A DNA stretch of 64,000 nucleotides from positions 7,662,871 through 7,726,870 of the forward strand of contig JAJEKV010000010.1 of assembly GCA_021234155.1 (NCBI GenBank), read 5' to 3'. The position numbers and the translations under genes are program-made. Positions 9,935 through 21,235 of this stretch are shown piece after piece (within the stretch, counting starts at the first letter, position 1; every line of letters begins with the position of its first letter). Under the pieces are notes generated by a model. The model was given only the letters and a program-made list of their open reading frames with translations. It was not told where the DNA came from and did no database searches. This DNA is from Isoetes taiwanensis. Taxonomy: Eukaryota > Streptophyta > Lycopodiopsida > Isoetales > Isoetaceae.

Positions 9935-10782
9935 ATATTCAGCTTGTTTACAGTTGGAATGTAGTTAGTGTTGCAGTTCCTGTACTTGAAGCTTTAAGTG
10001 AAACAAACAGATCGAAGGGTCCGATTTATATTGTGTCTGCGACTATGATGTCTATGTGAAGTTGCTAAGCATATTATTTGCAGATTGATGTAACTCTGTT
10101 ATTATGTTGTTGATGTTTGCTGCTGCATCATCAACAAACAGTTATTTTTTGAAGTCAAATTTTGGACTTCTATTGTCTTTATTCTTTTTCTCTTGAATAA
10201 AACAAATATCCCTCGCCCGGTTTGGAAATATCAGATTGGATATGTATTTGTATTATCACTGCTTTTGATTTGGAAGGGCTGATTACCTTGAAACCCGGCT
10301 TTTGTTATGATTTATTACCTTCATATCAATGGCAAATTGTCAAGTTCTCAAAAATTATCTCCGATACAAATGCAACTCCTTCAATCTTATCTACATTATA
10401 TAATGATCGTGCGGTGTACCCAAATTCGACGCGGCGGCATTCTTGGTCTTGCTATTTTCTCTTTTCTGCCCAACAAAATATCCCACAGGCGTTCTCACGT
10501 TTTCGAGGTCAACAGGGTTTTTGCATATCAATATCCCATATGCATTTGAATCATTCTATGCCCTCGAACCATTGAACCATTGAAACAAATATAGCTTAAT
10601 AATTAACTCACCTCATGTGTAATCTTTGGACTTAATGCAAACTCTATTCTTCATTCTTCAACTGTGTTGCTCATGAAGATCAAACTGCCTTTCTGCTTGT
10701 CCCTCAACCTGAATACATGATAACCCTTCGGTATGAGCAAAGTGCTATCAACTTCCCTTAAGGAATAATCATATAACATGAT
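9935..10782. other. 3' flank of transposase-like gene; no gene
   Basis: AT-rich sequence with a few GTTGCAGTT repeats just after the stop. I found no copy of the GCAGGGTTAAAGC terminus in inverted orientation here, so the far end of that element is not located. Confidence 0.45.
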
Positions 10783-12707
10783 TCTTGCACTGCGACTCGC
10801 GTGAAACCATCAAAGCGCCCGCTCTCAGCAGATTTTCTACAATGGTAGACAGTGGGTAGCCGCACACATGCGAACTACCCACGAAAAATAAAGGGAAAAT
10901 CCAATTATATCATTTGGACCCCAAAAAAATACAATGCTAATAGATGTGTCGCTGATGTACCTGCCGAAAGCTTATCACCGGGATTAAAAAACCCCGCCCT
11001 TTCGGGTTTTCGAGGAAAAACCCTAGTGATAAGCCTTCGGCAAGGGGCTTGGACAAACGTAAGGCATAAAAATTGCTCCCAAAAAACCCCCGCATGGAGA
11101 AGACGAAACAGATGCCGCTCGCCACCCTGTACCTGCACATCACCAACACAACAAACGAAACAACACAACATACCAGAGGATAGCATCACCCAGGGGGTGG
11201 AAAAAAAGCATCACCCAGCGGGTGGAAGAAAAAACATGATAAACAGAAATTTGTGCACAATACAATAAACAAAGAAGGGGGGAGGGTGGGTTCAAAGAGA
11301 ATAAGGTACTGCTGAGAGAAGAGGAAGCGCCGATGAGACGTTGATGCAGAACCGCGCCTAAAATAGCGAAACTCCAACCAGGAAGGGCATGCGCCGCATG
11401 CATGCTCGCCCCATCCTAGAATGTCGATCCGATGTCTCGGATCGACGGGATTCTAGGATGGGGCTCGCATGAAACCAACAAACCGTCCGAATACCAAAGA
11501 ACTTCCTTAACAAACTAGAATCGAGGACGAAGGTGACAGGACGAAGGCTAAAGGCTGGAAAGGACAGCAAGAAAGAAACGCCAAATTGGCCAAACCAAGC
11601 AGGAAGAAGCCCCTCCCCTGCCTGGAAAACAATTCAAAGAGAATAAGGTACTGCTGAGAGAAGAGGATAGATAGGCTTCTCATTCATCTCAGCAGATTTC
11701 TACAATGGTGGACAGTGGATAGCCGCACACATGCGAACTACCCACGAAAAATAAAGGGAAAATCCAATTATATCATTTGGACCCCAAAAACAAATACAAT
11801 GCTAATAGATGAGTGGCTGATGTACCTGCCAAAAGCTTATCACCGGGATTAAAAAACCCCGCCCTTTCGGGTTTTCGAGGAAAAACCCTAGTGATAAGCC
11901 TTCGGCAAGGGGCTTAGACAAACGTAAGGCATAGAATCGCTCCCAAAAATCCCCGCATGGAGAAGTCAAAATGGACGGCGCTCGCCAACCTGTACCTGCA
12001 CATCACCAACACAACAAACGAGAAACATACCAAAGAATAGCATCACCCAATGGGTGGAAAAAAAGCATCACCCACCGGGTGGAAAAACATGATAAACAGA
12101 ACTTGTACAAAATATAAAAACAAAGAAGGGGGAGGGTGGGTTCAAAGAGAATAAGGTACTGCTGAGAGAAGAGGAAGCGCCGATGAAACGTCGATGAAGA
12201 ACTCCGCAATAAGTAGCAAACGCCCAACCTGAAGAACGGCCCAAAACGCATGCGATGCATGCATGCGACGCATGCAATGCATGCATGCTCGTCTTGAGCA
12301 AGAATGGCGATTCGCTACGCGAATCGACGACATTCTTGCACTGCGACTCGCATGAAACTAACAAAGCGCTCGAATACCAAAGGACTTCCTTAACAAACTA
12401 GGATCGAGGACGAAGGTCACAGGATGAAGGCTAAAGGCCGGAAAGGACAGCAGGAAAGCAACGCCAAATTGGCCAAACCAGGCAGGAAGAAGCCCCTCCC
12501 CTGCCTGGAAACAATTCAAAGAGAATAAGGTACTGCTGAGAGAAGAGGAAGCGCCGATGAAACGTCGATGAAGAACTCCGCAATAAGTAGCAAACGCCCA
12601 ACCTGAAGAACGGCCCAAAACGCATGCGATGCGTGCATGCGACGCATGCAATGCATGCATGCTCGTCTTGAGCAAGAATGGCGATTCGCTACGCGAATCG
12701 ACGACAT
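10783..12707 (-). mobile_element. noncoding tandem retroelement-like repeat, hairpin-rich (copy 1)
   Basis: Two long units and one short unit lie head to tail. Each unit has GCATGC-rich palindromes, a junction hairpin (11410-11462, 12296-12346, 12660-12707) and a shared segment of about 200 bp (AATAAGGTACTGCTGAGAGAAGAGG). The long units add an internal segment with three hairpins: GTGGGTAG/CTACCCAC; CACCCAG...GGGTG pairs; and a 16-bp stem at 10963-10978/11026-11041 closing an AACCCCGCCC...GGGTTTT loop. The last one is also found in the LINE 3' UTRs. There is no coding capacity. Orientation is taken from that LINE match. It is interpreted as a non-autonomous retroelement. Confidence 0.6.
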
Positions 12708-12839
12708 AATCTTAACAATGGCTCTCTGGCTTGTAATCTTCAGTTACAAGCCAGAGTGTCATGACCTTTCTAGATGTAATCCTTTTATATGGCCCTTTTT
12801 TTTAGTAGTGGCCTCAAATATCCCACATGCCTTAAGTGT

Positions 12840-13330
12840 TGCACATGTTACCAAATCAACAATTGCCAAATCAACAAATGCCAAATGAATCAACAGGTGT
12901 GAATCACCCCCAAGCATTTGGTAAAGCATAACAATTTTGACCTATGATATTCTATGCATTATGTTAAGGCAAATGTTTGACTTTTATTGACCATGGTAAA
13001 GCGTAAGTCAACAATTTTCAAGTCAACAAGTATGAATCACCCCTAAGCTAAAGTTTTACTTTCATTGACCAACATGTTTCGTAGAGCGCTATCAACAATT
13101 TTCAAGTCAACAAGTGTGAATAACCCCCAAGCATTTGGTAAATCATGAGTCAACAATTTTGACCTATGCTATTCTATGCATTATGTTAAGGCATAAATTG
13201 GTTAAGTCAACAATTTCCATGTGAATCAACCCCAAGCATTTGGTAAATCATGAGTCAACAATTTTGACCTATGCTATTCTATGCATTATGTTAAGGCATA
13301 AATGCATAGACATAATACATAAATGCATTA
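12840..13330. repeat. satellite-like AAGTCAACAATTTT/CAAGCATTTGG repeats (left part)
   Basis: Imperfect repeats of roughly 100-120 bp, with shared blocks AGTCAACAATTTTGACCTATG, GAATCACCCCCAAGCATTTGG and ATTCTATGCATTATGTTAAGGC. The array continues at 14043-14270 after LINE L5, so L5 inserted into it. Confidence 0.75.
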
Positions 13331-13986
13331 TGTTAAGGCTTGCTCTTAAGGCAAATGAGAAACTCGAAACAGATGGGCAGAACTGCTGGTACAAAGATGT
13401 GCATGGATGGTTATCCCGATGGGGGCTTATGCTCCCTTTTACAGATAAATTTAAGGCTCATGACTTTCTTGCATATTGTGAGGCATCTGATAAAAAGAAA
13501 CTCCAATATTATATTAGATATTTTAATCCAGAGCGTAGTCATGCTATCCAGCCATATCTGTGTCTTCACGGCATGTTCCCAGGACAAATCAGGGCCATTG
13601 CTTGCCTACGTGTGAGTTCTCACTGCCTAATGATTGAGAAGGGGAGATGGTTGAAAATTGAGGAGAGCCAGAGGATTTGTGCGTGCAAAGAGGATATAGA
13701 AACAGAGAAACATGCCATATACTTTTGTCATAGACATGACACCCTTCGCGCCAAATATTCCAGGATTGATTGGACTCTACCTATGCACGAGCTGTTTCGA
13801 CACCTTCCCTCACTCCCTCACCTAGGGAATTTTCTTCGAGAGCTTTTGAACAATGTTAGACTCTGCTAGTGTTTTTATTATCTGCAGATAGAGTTTTGAT
13901 CAGCTCTCTCTTACTCTACCTCATTGATTGTACTAGACATGTATCTTTCTTGTCCCATAGCCTTCGGGCTTCCGAGGACGTTAATA

Positions 13987-14027
<41 letters not shown>

Positions 14028-14042
14028 GTAGTATTATTATTA
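13331..14042 (+). mobile_element. LINE L5, 5'-truncated, (ATT)n tail
   Basis: The element holds only the C-terminal region and a 3' UTR of about 120 nt, and lacks the long hairpin module. The terminal stem-loop is AGCC, TTCG, GGCT followed by TCCGAGGACGTTAA and an (ATT)n tail at 13987-14042. It sits within the satellite-like repeats. Confidence 0.87.
13339..13869 (+). pseudogene. LINE ORF2 C-terminal fragment
   Basis: About 176 codons are open. The block SSHCLMIEKGRWLKIEE corresponds to HHLRIETGRWIGEPR in L4. The terminal zinc-finger-like pattern is CACKEDIETEKHAIYFC. There is no RT or endonuclease, and the fragment cannot mobilise itself. Confidence 0.8.
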
Positions 14043-14270
14043 TAAATTGGTTAAGTCAACAATTTCCATGCGAATCAACCCCAAGCATTTGGTAAAGCGT
14101 AAGTCAACAATGTTGACCTATGCTGTTAAGGCATTATTGTGTAAGACAACAATTTTCAAGTCAACAGATGTGAATCACCCCCTTTGTTACATGTTTGACT
14201 TTCATTGACCAACATGTTTGGTGAAGCGTAAGTCAACAATTTTGAAGTCAACAATCAATTTACACTAGCT
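14043..14270. repeat. satellite-like repeats (right part)
   Basis: This continues the array at 12840-13330, with the same TTGGTTAAGTCAACAATTTCC and CAAGCATTTGGTAAAGC blocks. Confidence 0.75.
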
Positions 14271-14519
14271 AATTATAACTAGAATTACTAAACAAGTGCC
14301 AAGCCAACATAATATGTTTGTTTTCCAAAAATGAATGGCCAATTCAGGATAGATATATATATATATATTTTTTTTTTTTATGTTTTTTAGAAAATAAAAT
14401 AATGGTCATTTCGAGGTTATTATTAGTATCCTACTAAATCATTACAATTAAGATACTAATGGTACGAAATCCTAAAATCGTAGCCTACGAAATTAATTTC
14501 ACGCCAGCCTTTATAGGCT

Positions 14520-15072
14520 ATGGTCGTGAAGGAGAAGCATCGTCCAATTCCTTCCAACAGAATGTCGAAGCGCTGCCGCTCTCCCTCCAGCTCTGCCTCT
14601 TCCTCTCGCTCTGCCTCCCTTAAGCGCCGGAAACTGCTTTCAATTCCTTTGGCACAGGTGATGGCCAGTCATGGCATAGGATCTTGGCCAAATTACCATT
14701 TCTTTGGAGCCCGAGCCCAGCACGCCCAAGATGCAGAGAGCCACGAGGCCGAGAAATCTGAGAGTTATTCCACCTCTTCTGAAAGCTCTGAAGATCTTTC
14801 GGAGCTTTCAGAAGAGGTGGAATCCTTCTCTAATTTCAATTCCTCTGATGAAGCTTCTTCTGATGATCAAATTGATTCCCAAGATTCTGATAACGAATGG
14901 AGCGAAGACCAGACCGAAGAAGAAGAAGAGGTAGAAGACGAAGAAGAACATGAATTTTTTTTGGAACTCCAAAATTTTCTGCAGAGTAAGTAGCATGCAT
15001 GCATTAAATTTTTGCTTTCTTTTATGTATTCTAAACTAATTTTCTTCACTTTTTCTTGCAGATGAAGCTTGA
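14520..15072 (+). CDS. small acidic serine-rich protein, two exons, unknown function
   Basis: Exon 1 runs from ATG 14520 to 14985. The intron is 14986-15061, with a strong GTAAGT donor and a TTTTTCTTGCAG acceptor. Exon 2 adds four codons and a TGA at 15070-15072, giving about 159 residues. The N-terminus is basic and Ser-rich (RCRSPSSSASSSRSASLKRRK), resembling a nuclear localisation signal. The C-terminal half is strongly acidic (EDQTEEEEEVEDEEE) with many Ser/Asp/Glu. No catalytic domain is recognised. A nuclear protein or chaperone-like acidic protein is conceivable, but function is unknown. The splice signals and biased composition support a real gene or a recent relic. Confidence 0.5.
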
Positions 15073-15094
15073 AGTCCCGGCTGTGCCACCTTTT

Positions 15095-15290
15095 TTTTTC
15101 ACCCCCTTGTTGATCTCACCCCCTAGTTGATCTCACGCCCTTGTTGATCTCACCCCCTAGTGAAACAGGCCTTAGTGCCTCTTTGAATGTAATGGCCTTG
15201 TGCCTCTAATAGTAATGGCCTTAGTGCCTTTTTTTATTGTAACGGCCTTAGTGCCTCTGATTGTAATATATGATGGCCTTAGTGCCTTTT
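15095..15290. repeat. two short tandem repeats after the acidic gene
   Basis: First come about four copies of TTGATCTCACCCCCTAG (15100-15165). Then come about four or five copies of a 24-30-bp unit around TAATGGCCTTAGTGCCTCT (15168-15290). They lie just downstream of the small gene and could be part of its 3' UTR. Confidence 0.7.
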
Positions 15291-15812
15291 TTATCTATTA
15301 ATGTGAATCATCTTTTTCTGCAAGTTCTACTTAATACTGTCAAAGGAAATACAAAAACCAAACTAGTTACAACTGATGCACTTCCAAACCAGAGCAGAGG
15401 CAATGTTGAACTGTTCCCAAACTAAAATTTGCAAAACAAATCAAGCAATGTTGCATCTGGTTCCCATTGCTACAGTAAATTGAGTCTTTCCATTGCTACA
15501 GTAATATGTTTATTGACTATTGAAACAGCTATTTGCTACTTAATACTGAAACAAGTAACAAGTAACAAGTATAGTGATTAATGAATAAGTAACAAGTATT
15601 TCAGGCTTATTGCACACTATGATTGTGCTCATATCAATGGACAAACAAACACATCTATTTGGTACAAAAAGTGGATACATTATTTCTAAATGCAGTTCAA
15701 AAAGTACATCAATTTAGATTATCAAGATGACAACATGGTTTTTGATCAATCACCAACCATAATCAAACTGGTGACTTCCAAAATGTTAAATGCAAATCTG
15801 GCATCAGGTACA
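15291..15812. other. no gene recognised
   Basis: AT-rich sequence containing short duplicates (ATTGCTACAGTAA, AAGTAACAAGTA). Nothing else can be supported. Confidence 0.5.
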
Positions 15813-16484
15813 TCAAGAGTACTTAAACTTTTTCAGGATATCCATTGCTTGCTTAGATTCTTTATCCAACAGATTGGATAGTTTCTTCTCAAGCACGCAG
15901 TCTTTCAGATTCTCAACTTCCAACAGCCCCGCAAGGAAAAATTTCAAATGCTCGAAGAGAAAATTACCTTCACGGCGAGATGGCTGATAACTGTTTGGGG
16001 TCACTATTGTGCCCGCACTATTCTTGTAGCCGCGGTATAACATGTCATCAATCAAAACTGTGTTGTGTTTAGCCCATGTTCCCTTGTATCTAGAGTCGTG
16101 GTAGACCTTGTTGAGATCTTTCAGCAGAATAGGCTTTTTGCTCACTTTAAATGATGTGTTTGTGCACACATCTGAGTACCAAGTAAATAGCAACTTGTCT
16201 CTAAGACTCCTTGGAAAGGTATGCTTCATGATTAAATTTGCAGCCACACTCGTCAATGTTGTCCAGATAGCAATCCTGAAGTGCTCCACGCACCATTCCA
16301 AAAACTCCAATGCTCTTGGACGCAAAACCAATATCTTTGTGAGATTGATATGCTTTGCCTCTGCACCATCTTGAAGGCTGCTGAGCAATAGTTCCCCTTT
16401 CTCAAACAGGTTGCACAAAACTCCTTGAAGCTCAAAAATTAAAAGCTTCATAGGCAGTTTAAGCCGCTTGTTGATTCGCAACAT
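15813..16484 (-). pseudogene. FCP1/NIF-like HAD phosphatase domain exon
   Basis: This frame of about 223 codons is the clearest exon of the minus-strand gene. The order RPxxxxFLEWC, IWTT, LIDDxxYRGY and a C-terminal FLAGLLEVENLKDC matches plant FCP1/TIM50-like HAD proteins. The nucleophile motif, normally D-x-D/N, reads E-L-Q here, which predicts loss of catalysis. Upstream residues in the same frame (about 16485-16515) may belong to the exon. Confidence 0.6.
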
Positions 16485-17569
16485 AGAGGGACTGCTATGT
16501 ATGTCACCGCCAACGTTTACTATTCTTTATAGTAGCCACCTGCTCTCTTGTACTTCCTGTAGAATTTAAATGTTAAAAACACGTACTAAGTGGAAGTTAA
16601 GAGATGGAATTGCTAAGTTACCAGGTGAATATGACTCCTCTGATCTCAAGGATTGACTTATTCGTTTTGGGCTGCCTATACTCTGCTCCTTCAACGTACA
16701 ATTCTTTTTCACAGGGTACTCAACATTCTTCTTCTCAAATCGACTGCTTAAGGCCTGGTTAGTCCCTCTTTTCTCCTTACATGGACTGTGATCAACTTTG
16801 CTTTTCATACTAGGTGATGATGCAGTATCACTTAGTTCTTGTCCATGATATGGCCTCTCCGGCACATGTTCTTTATCTGCAAACCACTTTAAATATTGTA
16901 AGGACTAAGAACTCACTTATTGACCTTTCCATTTTTCTATAAGCTACCTGGTGGAAGTGACATTGTGGCCAAATCTTCTGTCTCTTCAAGATAAATGTCA
17001 TTCTCAACTTCAAACCATGCTTCATTCTTAATATCAGCTAAAACTTCTTTAACCGCGACATGCGGATCAAGACCTGCAGTAACAATTTCATAACCTGCAC
17101 CTACTGTCATAACCTGCATGTCATTTTACTCATACAGCAGTACATTACCTTCTTTGACATTATTTTCAGTAATGACTAACGCCGTCTTTTTGTGTTCTTC
17201 TTCAACAGTCAAAGCAGCACTCAAACGTCTTGGCAGCAGCTTGTTTTCCTTGGCAGAGGACATGGATGTTGGAGTAAAGGCAGCCATTGCAAATCCTCCA
17301 TTCCTTTTTGCTCCACATGCATAAAGATTCCTCAATATAAGGTATGATCATTTCAAACTTATCATAAATGTACAACCAACCATCACAAGACTCTATCATT
17401 GTGTTCATTTGCACTCTTTTTCGTCCGTTCAGACCAAGTAGAGATATCCATGTCATTGATATCTTGTGCTCACAATGGATCTCGTACAATTCTTCCGATA
17501 CACTACACACAGAGACATACATGGTTAAATAGTTAAAAGAAAATGAGGCAAAAGAGTGATAATGTTCAA

Positions 17570-18217
17570 CTACCTGAAATGCACAAGACAACAAGGGAGA
17601 TGATACGCATGCATGCATTCTGCAACAATGGTAGGTAGAAGCATGCCATCTGTTTTCAATGATCTGTTACAAAATGGACACGCTTCATTCAATTGAATAC
17701 TATCCTTCGTATTACTTATAACTATTGCTCCCTGTGGCAGCGGAGGATCCAAATCAAATGACTGACTCATAGTTTGTCTAGCAAGTAACATTCTTTTAAG
17801 ACAAGATTTCATCTTTTTCAGCTCATCCAATGTGCCATTTCTAGAAATTTCTGAAAGTAACAGGTCGTTACTTGCATCCTTTATGACAGGTGTGATCTCA
17901 GCAAGTTTTTTTTTCTGTAGGTCAATGACAGCCTCAATGCCAACCCTTGCTATAGTGGGTAAGGTTGCAATTAATGCTTCATATCTGCCAATGTCACCCT
18001 CCAAGTGTGCTTGTTTACTGCCAAGGCCTTTGATTTTGTCAGTTAAGTCATTGCACCTGTCATTCATTGACTGGCTTTCCAATGCCAATCTGCTAATCTT
18101 ATCTTCTATCCCTGAAATCCATTTTTTCAACCCTGTTGACATTGCTGTAACATGCATCTGATCAGACAAAATTGTATATACAAACTGCAACAACAAATGA
18201 GCATTGTTTGAGTTCAA
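17570..18217 (-). pseudogene. coiled-coil plus RING-like zinc-binding exon
   Basis: About 215 codons. A heptad-like stretch (KKWISGIEDKISRLALESQ ... LDELKKMKSCLKRM) is followed by CPFCNRSLK and ECMHAYHLPCC. The layout resembles the plus-strand frame at 63360-64000 (CCACG...SCDHEYHVAC...CKVCGG), so the two may be relatives. Its 3' border looks like a splice donor (CAG/GTAGTT). Confidence 0.5.
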
Positions 18218-18239
18218 ACTGCAACTAATAGCTAACTGA

Positions 18240-18700
18240 AACTAAAAACAAACTGAAACTACCTTCAACTGCAACTACTACCAACAAAAACATTCGAACT
18301 GTAACTACATCTGCAACTGACATTTGAACTATAACTCCAACAGTTGTTGCAACTCGAATCGCAAATTGACACTACACACAAGAATCGACATTCGAATCAG
18401 AACTCAAAGTAGTTTCAACTCGAACTGCAACTGCCAAAGTTGCAAATTGAACACCAAACTAGAACTCCACCAGTTCCAACTGCCACTGCAACTATTACTG
18501 CATATAAACAACTTCTAACACTAACTAAAAATAAGACTGCACTAATTAAAACTAACACTGCCGCTCAAATGTCAAATGTAACTAACATGAACACGAGCTC
18601 AGAATAAACAACAGAAATTTAAACATATGCAAACGACACAGACACAAACTATGAACTATGGCAAACTGCCAACTTATCTATACACTCATCAAACAAGAAA
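18240..18700. repeat. low-complexity CAACTGCAACTA repeats, probable intron
   Basis: Degenerate repeats of AACTGCAACTACT and GAACTGNAACT. Read on the minus strand they equal the AGTTGCAGTT repeats in the intron at 6600-7072. Confidence 0.6.
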
Positions 18701-20164
18701 GATACATCTAAATTACCTTGTGGATTGTTGCTAGAAGTTGCTCTCTCTTTTAGTGTTAGATGTTACATAGAGCTTGGGTGCTCTTGGAGACGATATGACT
18801 TTAGGTACGCCATTCTCCTCCTCTTCATCAATTGTAACGACATCTTGACACTATAACTCATTCTTTTTTTAGTTCTTGAGGCTGAAGATGCATGCTCATA
18901 AAAGCTAAGCCAATCTACCGCCTGCGCCCATTGCAATGTAACACAAAAGCCATCGCTAAAGCACACGAAACCGACCCCCTCAAACTTTATCTCTGTTGAA
19001 TATTTTCTTGTATAGATCCATGAACTCCTTTTTTCTTTTCTCTTGTAGAAGCTTGTATCTGTAACAAGCTCTATCCTTCACTCTCTCACCCCACATCTTC
19101 CGCATCTCAATGTCATCGACCTTCTCCTCAGATTTATACAAATCCTTATAGGCGATCCCTCTCTCTTTGTCGGTCACGTTCTGCTTATCTTCTTCCATGA
19201 ACCTGAAAATAAAAAATGAAAAGCACAATTACAAACCACAAACTGACTATAATAATAAAGCAGAAAGACTTCTTTGGAAAAATGAGTGTTCTAAACTCTT
19301 TTATATCGCATCATTACTGTTTCTTTGATATGTAGCAAGTCATTGACTAATATTAGGGCCACAAGTTGCTGCAAAAAATGATACAAATGCAAGCTTTGCA
19401 GGCATACAAATGTGCAAAACTTCCTGCAAATGTGCACTTACCTGTTAGCTTCAATAAAAAGCAAAGCCTGCTAAAGCAAATAACAAGAAACACACAGCCA
19501 TTTACATATACATGCGTTGAGACTTTAATAATGCTGTAATCAACAATGCTTTCTTTAATAAGAATTCTGTAAAAAAACAAATTTATTCTAAATGGCAGCC
19601 ACTTCTTTCATATTGCATGTTTAAATGCAGAATTGAAACAAAGGCTTAAATTTGGTATGCTCAACCTTTGAAAAGTTTCATTATGAAATTCTCTCAGGTC
19701 TTCAAAATCCGACTCCAAAGAGTGGATTTAAAAGGTTCCACCAAAGCTAGAATAAAGGGGTGAAGCAAATCGAATGCCAAGGCTAAAGAAAAAATTGTAA
19801 TAGTCTATGTTGCATAACCAATCTTACTCAATAACTTCGAATCTTCAAATGGTAGCTTCCCTGTCACCCTGTCAATACATGCAGTGCAAATTCGTCCTTG
19901 AAAAATTCGAAATCCTGTTGTAACTGTTTAATTGACGCCACAATTGCAAGCCCCCAAATCGTGTTCTTGATGGAGGCGTCTGTATGTGAACATCTGGTTC
20001 TGGAGATGTGGTGGCTAAGCTCTTGGGTGCTTGAAACGAGTTCCCCCCAAAATTCCGTCATTCTCGCCATTCGAGTTCATTCGAGTTCTTGGAGCTATTT
20101 TTGGACTAAAATTCCCACTATTTTGGATCTATTATTTGATGTTGCAAAACTAACATATTGAGAC

Positions 20165-20192
20165 ACTATACCATGCTTTAACCCTGCAATGC
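20165..20192 (-). repeat. putative element terminus (second copy)
   Basis: The reverse complement reads GCATTGCAGGGTTAAAGC followed by TATAGTGTCTCA. It matches the junction at 4106-4136 and lies at the border between the minus-strand gene region and a transposase exon fragment. Confidence 0.55.
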
Positions 20193-20390
20193 AAAAAAAT
20201 GGGTATATTATAGAAGATCTAAAAGATGTGATGCTACCTCAGATTCTATTGTTATGCTGGTATAAGTGTTCTGGTTTCAAACACGAGAGTTTCTCCAAAT
20301 ACCAAGGATGTAAAATATAGAAGACTAGAAAGGAATGTTAGAGAGGAGCATGCTGCACATTATCTTGAGCAAACACAAGTTAATATTTCT
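20193..20390 (+). pseudogene. transposase-like exon fragment
   Basis: The residues KWVYYRRSKRCD, NTRVSPNTKDVKYRRLERN and EEHAAHYLEQTQ correspond to 6380-6562 of the plus-strand transposase-like gene, with a frameshift between the two halves. The fragment begins at the 20192 terminus, so an element landed inside this exon. Confidence 0.75.
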
Positions 20391-20532
20391 TTTTATTCCT
20401 CTAACCATAATTCAGTTGGTTTTGTGTGTCAAAAATAGAGTAGCATGCACTTTAATTTGTATATCTAATTTTGGCTATAGAGCAGTGTCTCAGGTTTTGT
20501 TGCATATTTCCAAGCTATAGTTGTTGGTTCAT

Positions 20533-20630
20533 AGAATAAGAATAAGAATAAGAATAAGAATAGATTTTTAGCGTCCACGGAGACCAATTGGCCTATGGGA
20601 CCCAAACCAAAAGGAGAGCCGCAATAGAAC
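20533..20630 (-). mobile_element. LINE L6, very short 3' end, (TTCTTA)n tail
   Basis: A (GAATAA)n run on the plus strand (20534-20562) is followed by GCGTCCACGGAGACCAATTG and the terminal stem-loop (GGCC/GGTC), then about 40 bp of 3' UTR. Confidence 0.75.
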
Positions 20631-21235
20631 AAGTTTATAGTATATATTTTTAATTATAGTTATAGTTGAAGTATTCTTTGAGCTATATTAACTTGCAATC
20701 TGGCTTATTAATATGGTGTGTATATTTTAGCTTATGAAATAGTTTGAATTGTGCCAGATACAATGGTGTTATTTTAAACTATAGTGGCGTGGCTCAGCTA
20801 TATGCTATATGGTCTGAACTGTGTCAGAGACAATGGAGTTCTTTATATACTGATGTGGCTTAGCTATATGCAATATGGTCTGTGCTTTAGCTATATGGCA
20901 TGCTCCAAACCATGATGGTGTGTCTCAAACTATAGTATTTCCAACTATAGTGGTGGGTTCCAACAATAGTGTTGTGTTGAATACAATGATGCATCATTAA
21001 CCTATAGTGGCTTGTATTAGATTAGAGACTCGGTGCCTATAGTGGCATGTATTAGATTAGAGCTTATGTCTTCTACAAACATTTGGATGTAGTTCAAGCT
21101 ATTATGGTGTTTATTCCAGCTCTAATAATAGTGGGAATTGTGGTTTGTATTACAGCAATAGCCTAATGCATGGTTTCAGGCTATAATACTCATTACTACA
21201 GTGCATCATTTACAGGTTCTTGGCTTATGCCCAAC
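20631..21235. repeat. degenerate CTATAGTGGCGTGGCTCAGCTATATG repeats
   Basis: Imperfect repeats built on CTATAGTGGC, TTAGCTATATG and CAATGGTGT. By position this is the intron that would follow the transposase exon fragment, in the same place as the low-complexity intron at 6600-7072. Confidence 0.55.

Larger units (their letters stand above)
15813..20070 (-). pseudogene. decayed multi-exon gene: helical region, coiled coil, RING-like, FCP1-like
   Basis: Reading right to left: a start MARMTEFWGE (20070); helical segments (19864-20070; MEEDKQNVTDKER 18980-19228); a long coiled coil ending in a RING-like CPFC...ECMHAYHLPCC pattern (17570-18217); helical and Ser/Lys-rich pieces (16937-17119, 16566-16865); and an FCP1/NIF-type HAD phosphatase-like domain (15813-16484). 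The last shows RPRALEFLEWCVEHF, IAIWTT and LIDDMLYRGY. The usual catalytic DxD is replaced by FELQ, so phosphatase activity is doubtful. Some exon borders are clear (CATTTCAG/GTAG at 17575), others show frameshifts (near 18970). It may be cargo of the element whose end lies at 20192. Exon assembly is tentative, and two neighbouring genes are possible. Confidence 0.45.

Noticed and set aside
10950-10980. CTGATG...GAAAG resembling a hammerhead ribozyme core
   Set aside because: The core needs CTGANGA followed by a closed stem II; here it reads CTGATGT, and the GAAA belongs to the long hairpin stem. CCGATGA near 11332 and 12179 also fails the consensus.
10852-12888. Several frames of 60-138 codons in the noncoding repeat element
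   Set aside because: They run through hairpins and palindromes, are not conserved between unit copies in frame, and show no domain.
12840-13330. CRISPR-like direct repeats
   Set aside because: Units are long, diverged and without unique spacers of constant length; the setting is a plant nuclear genome.
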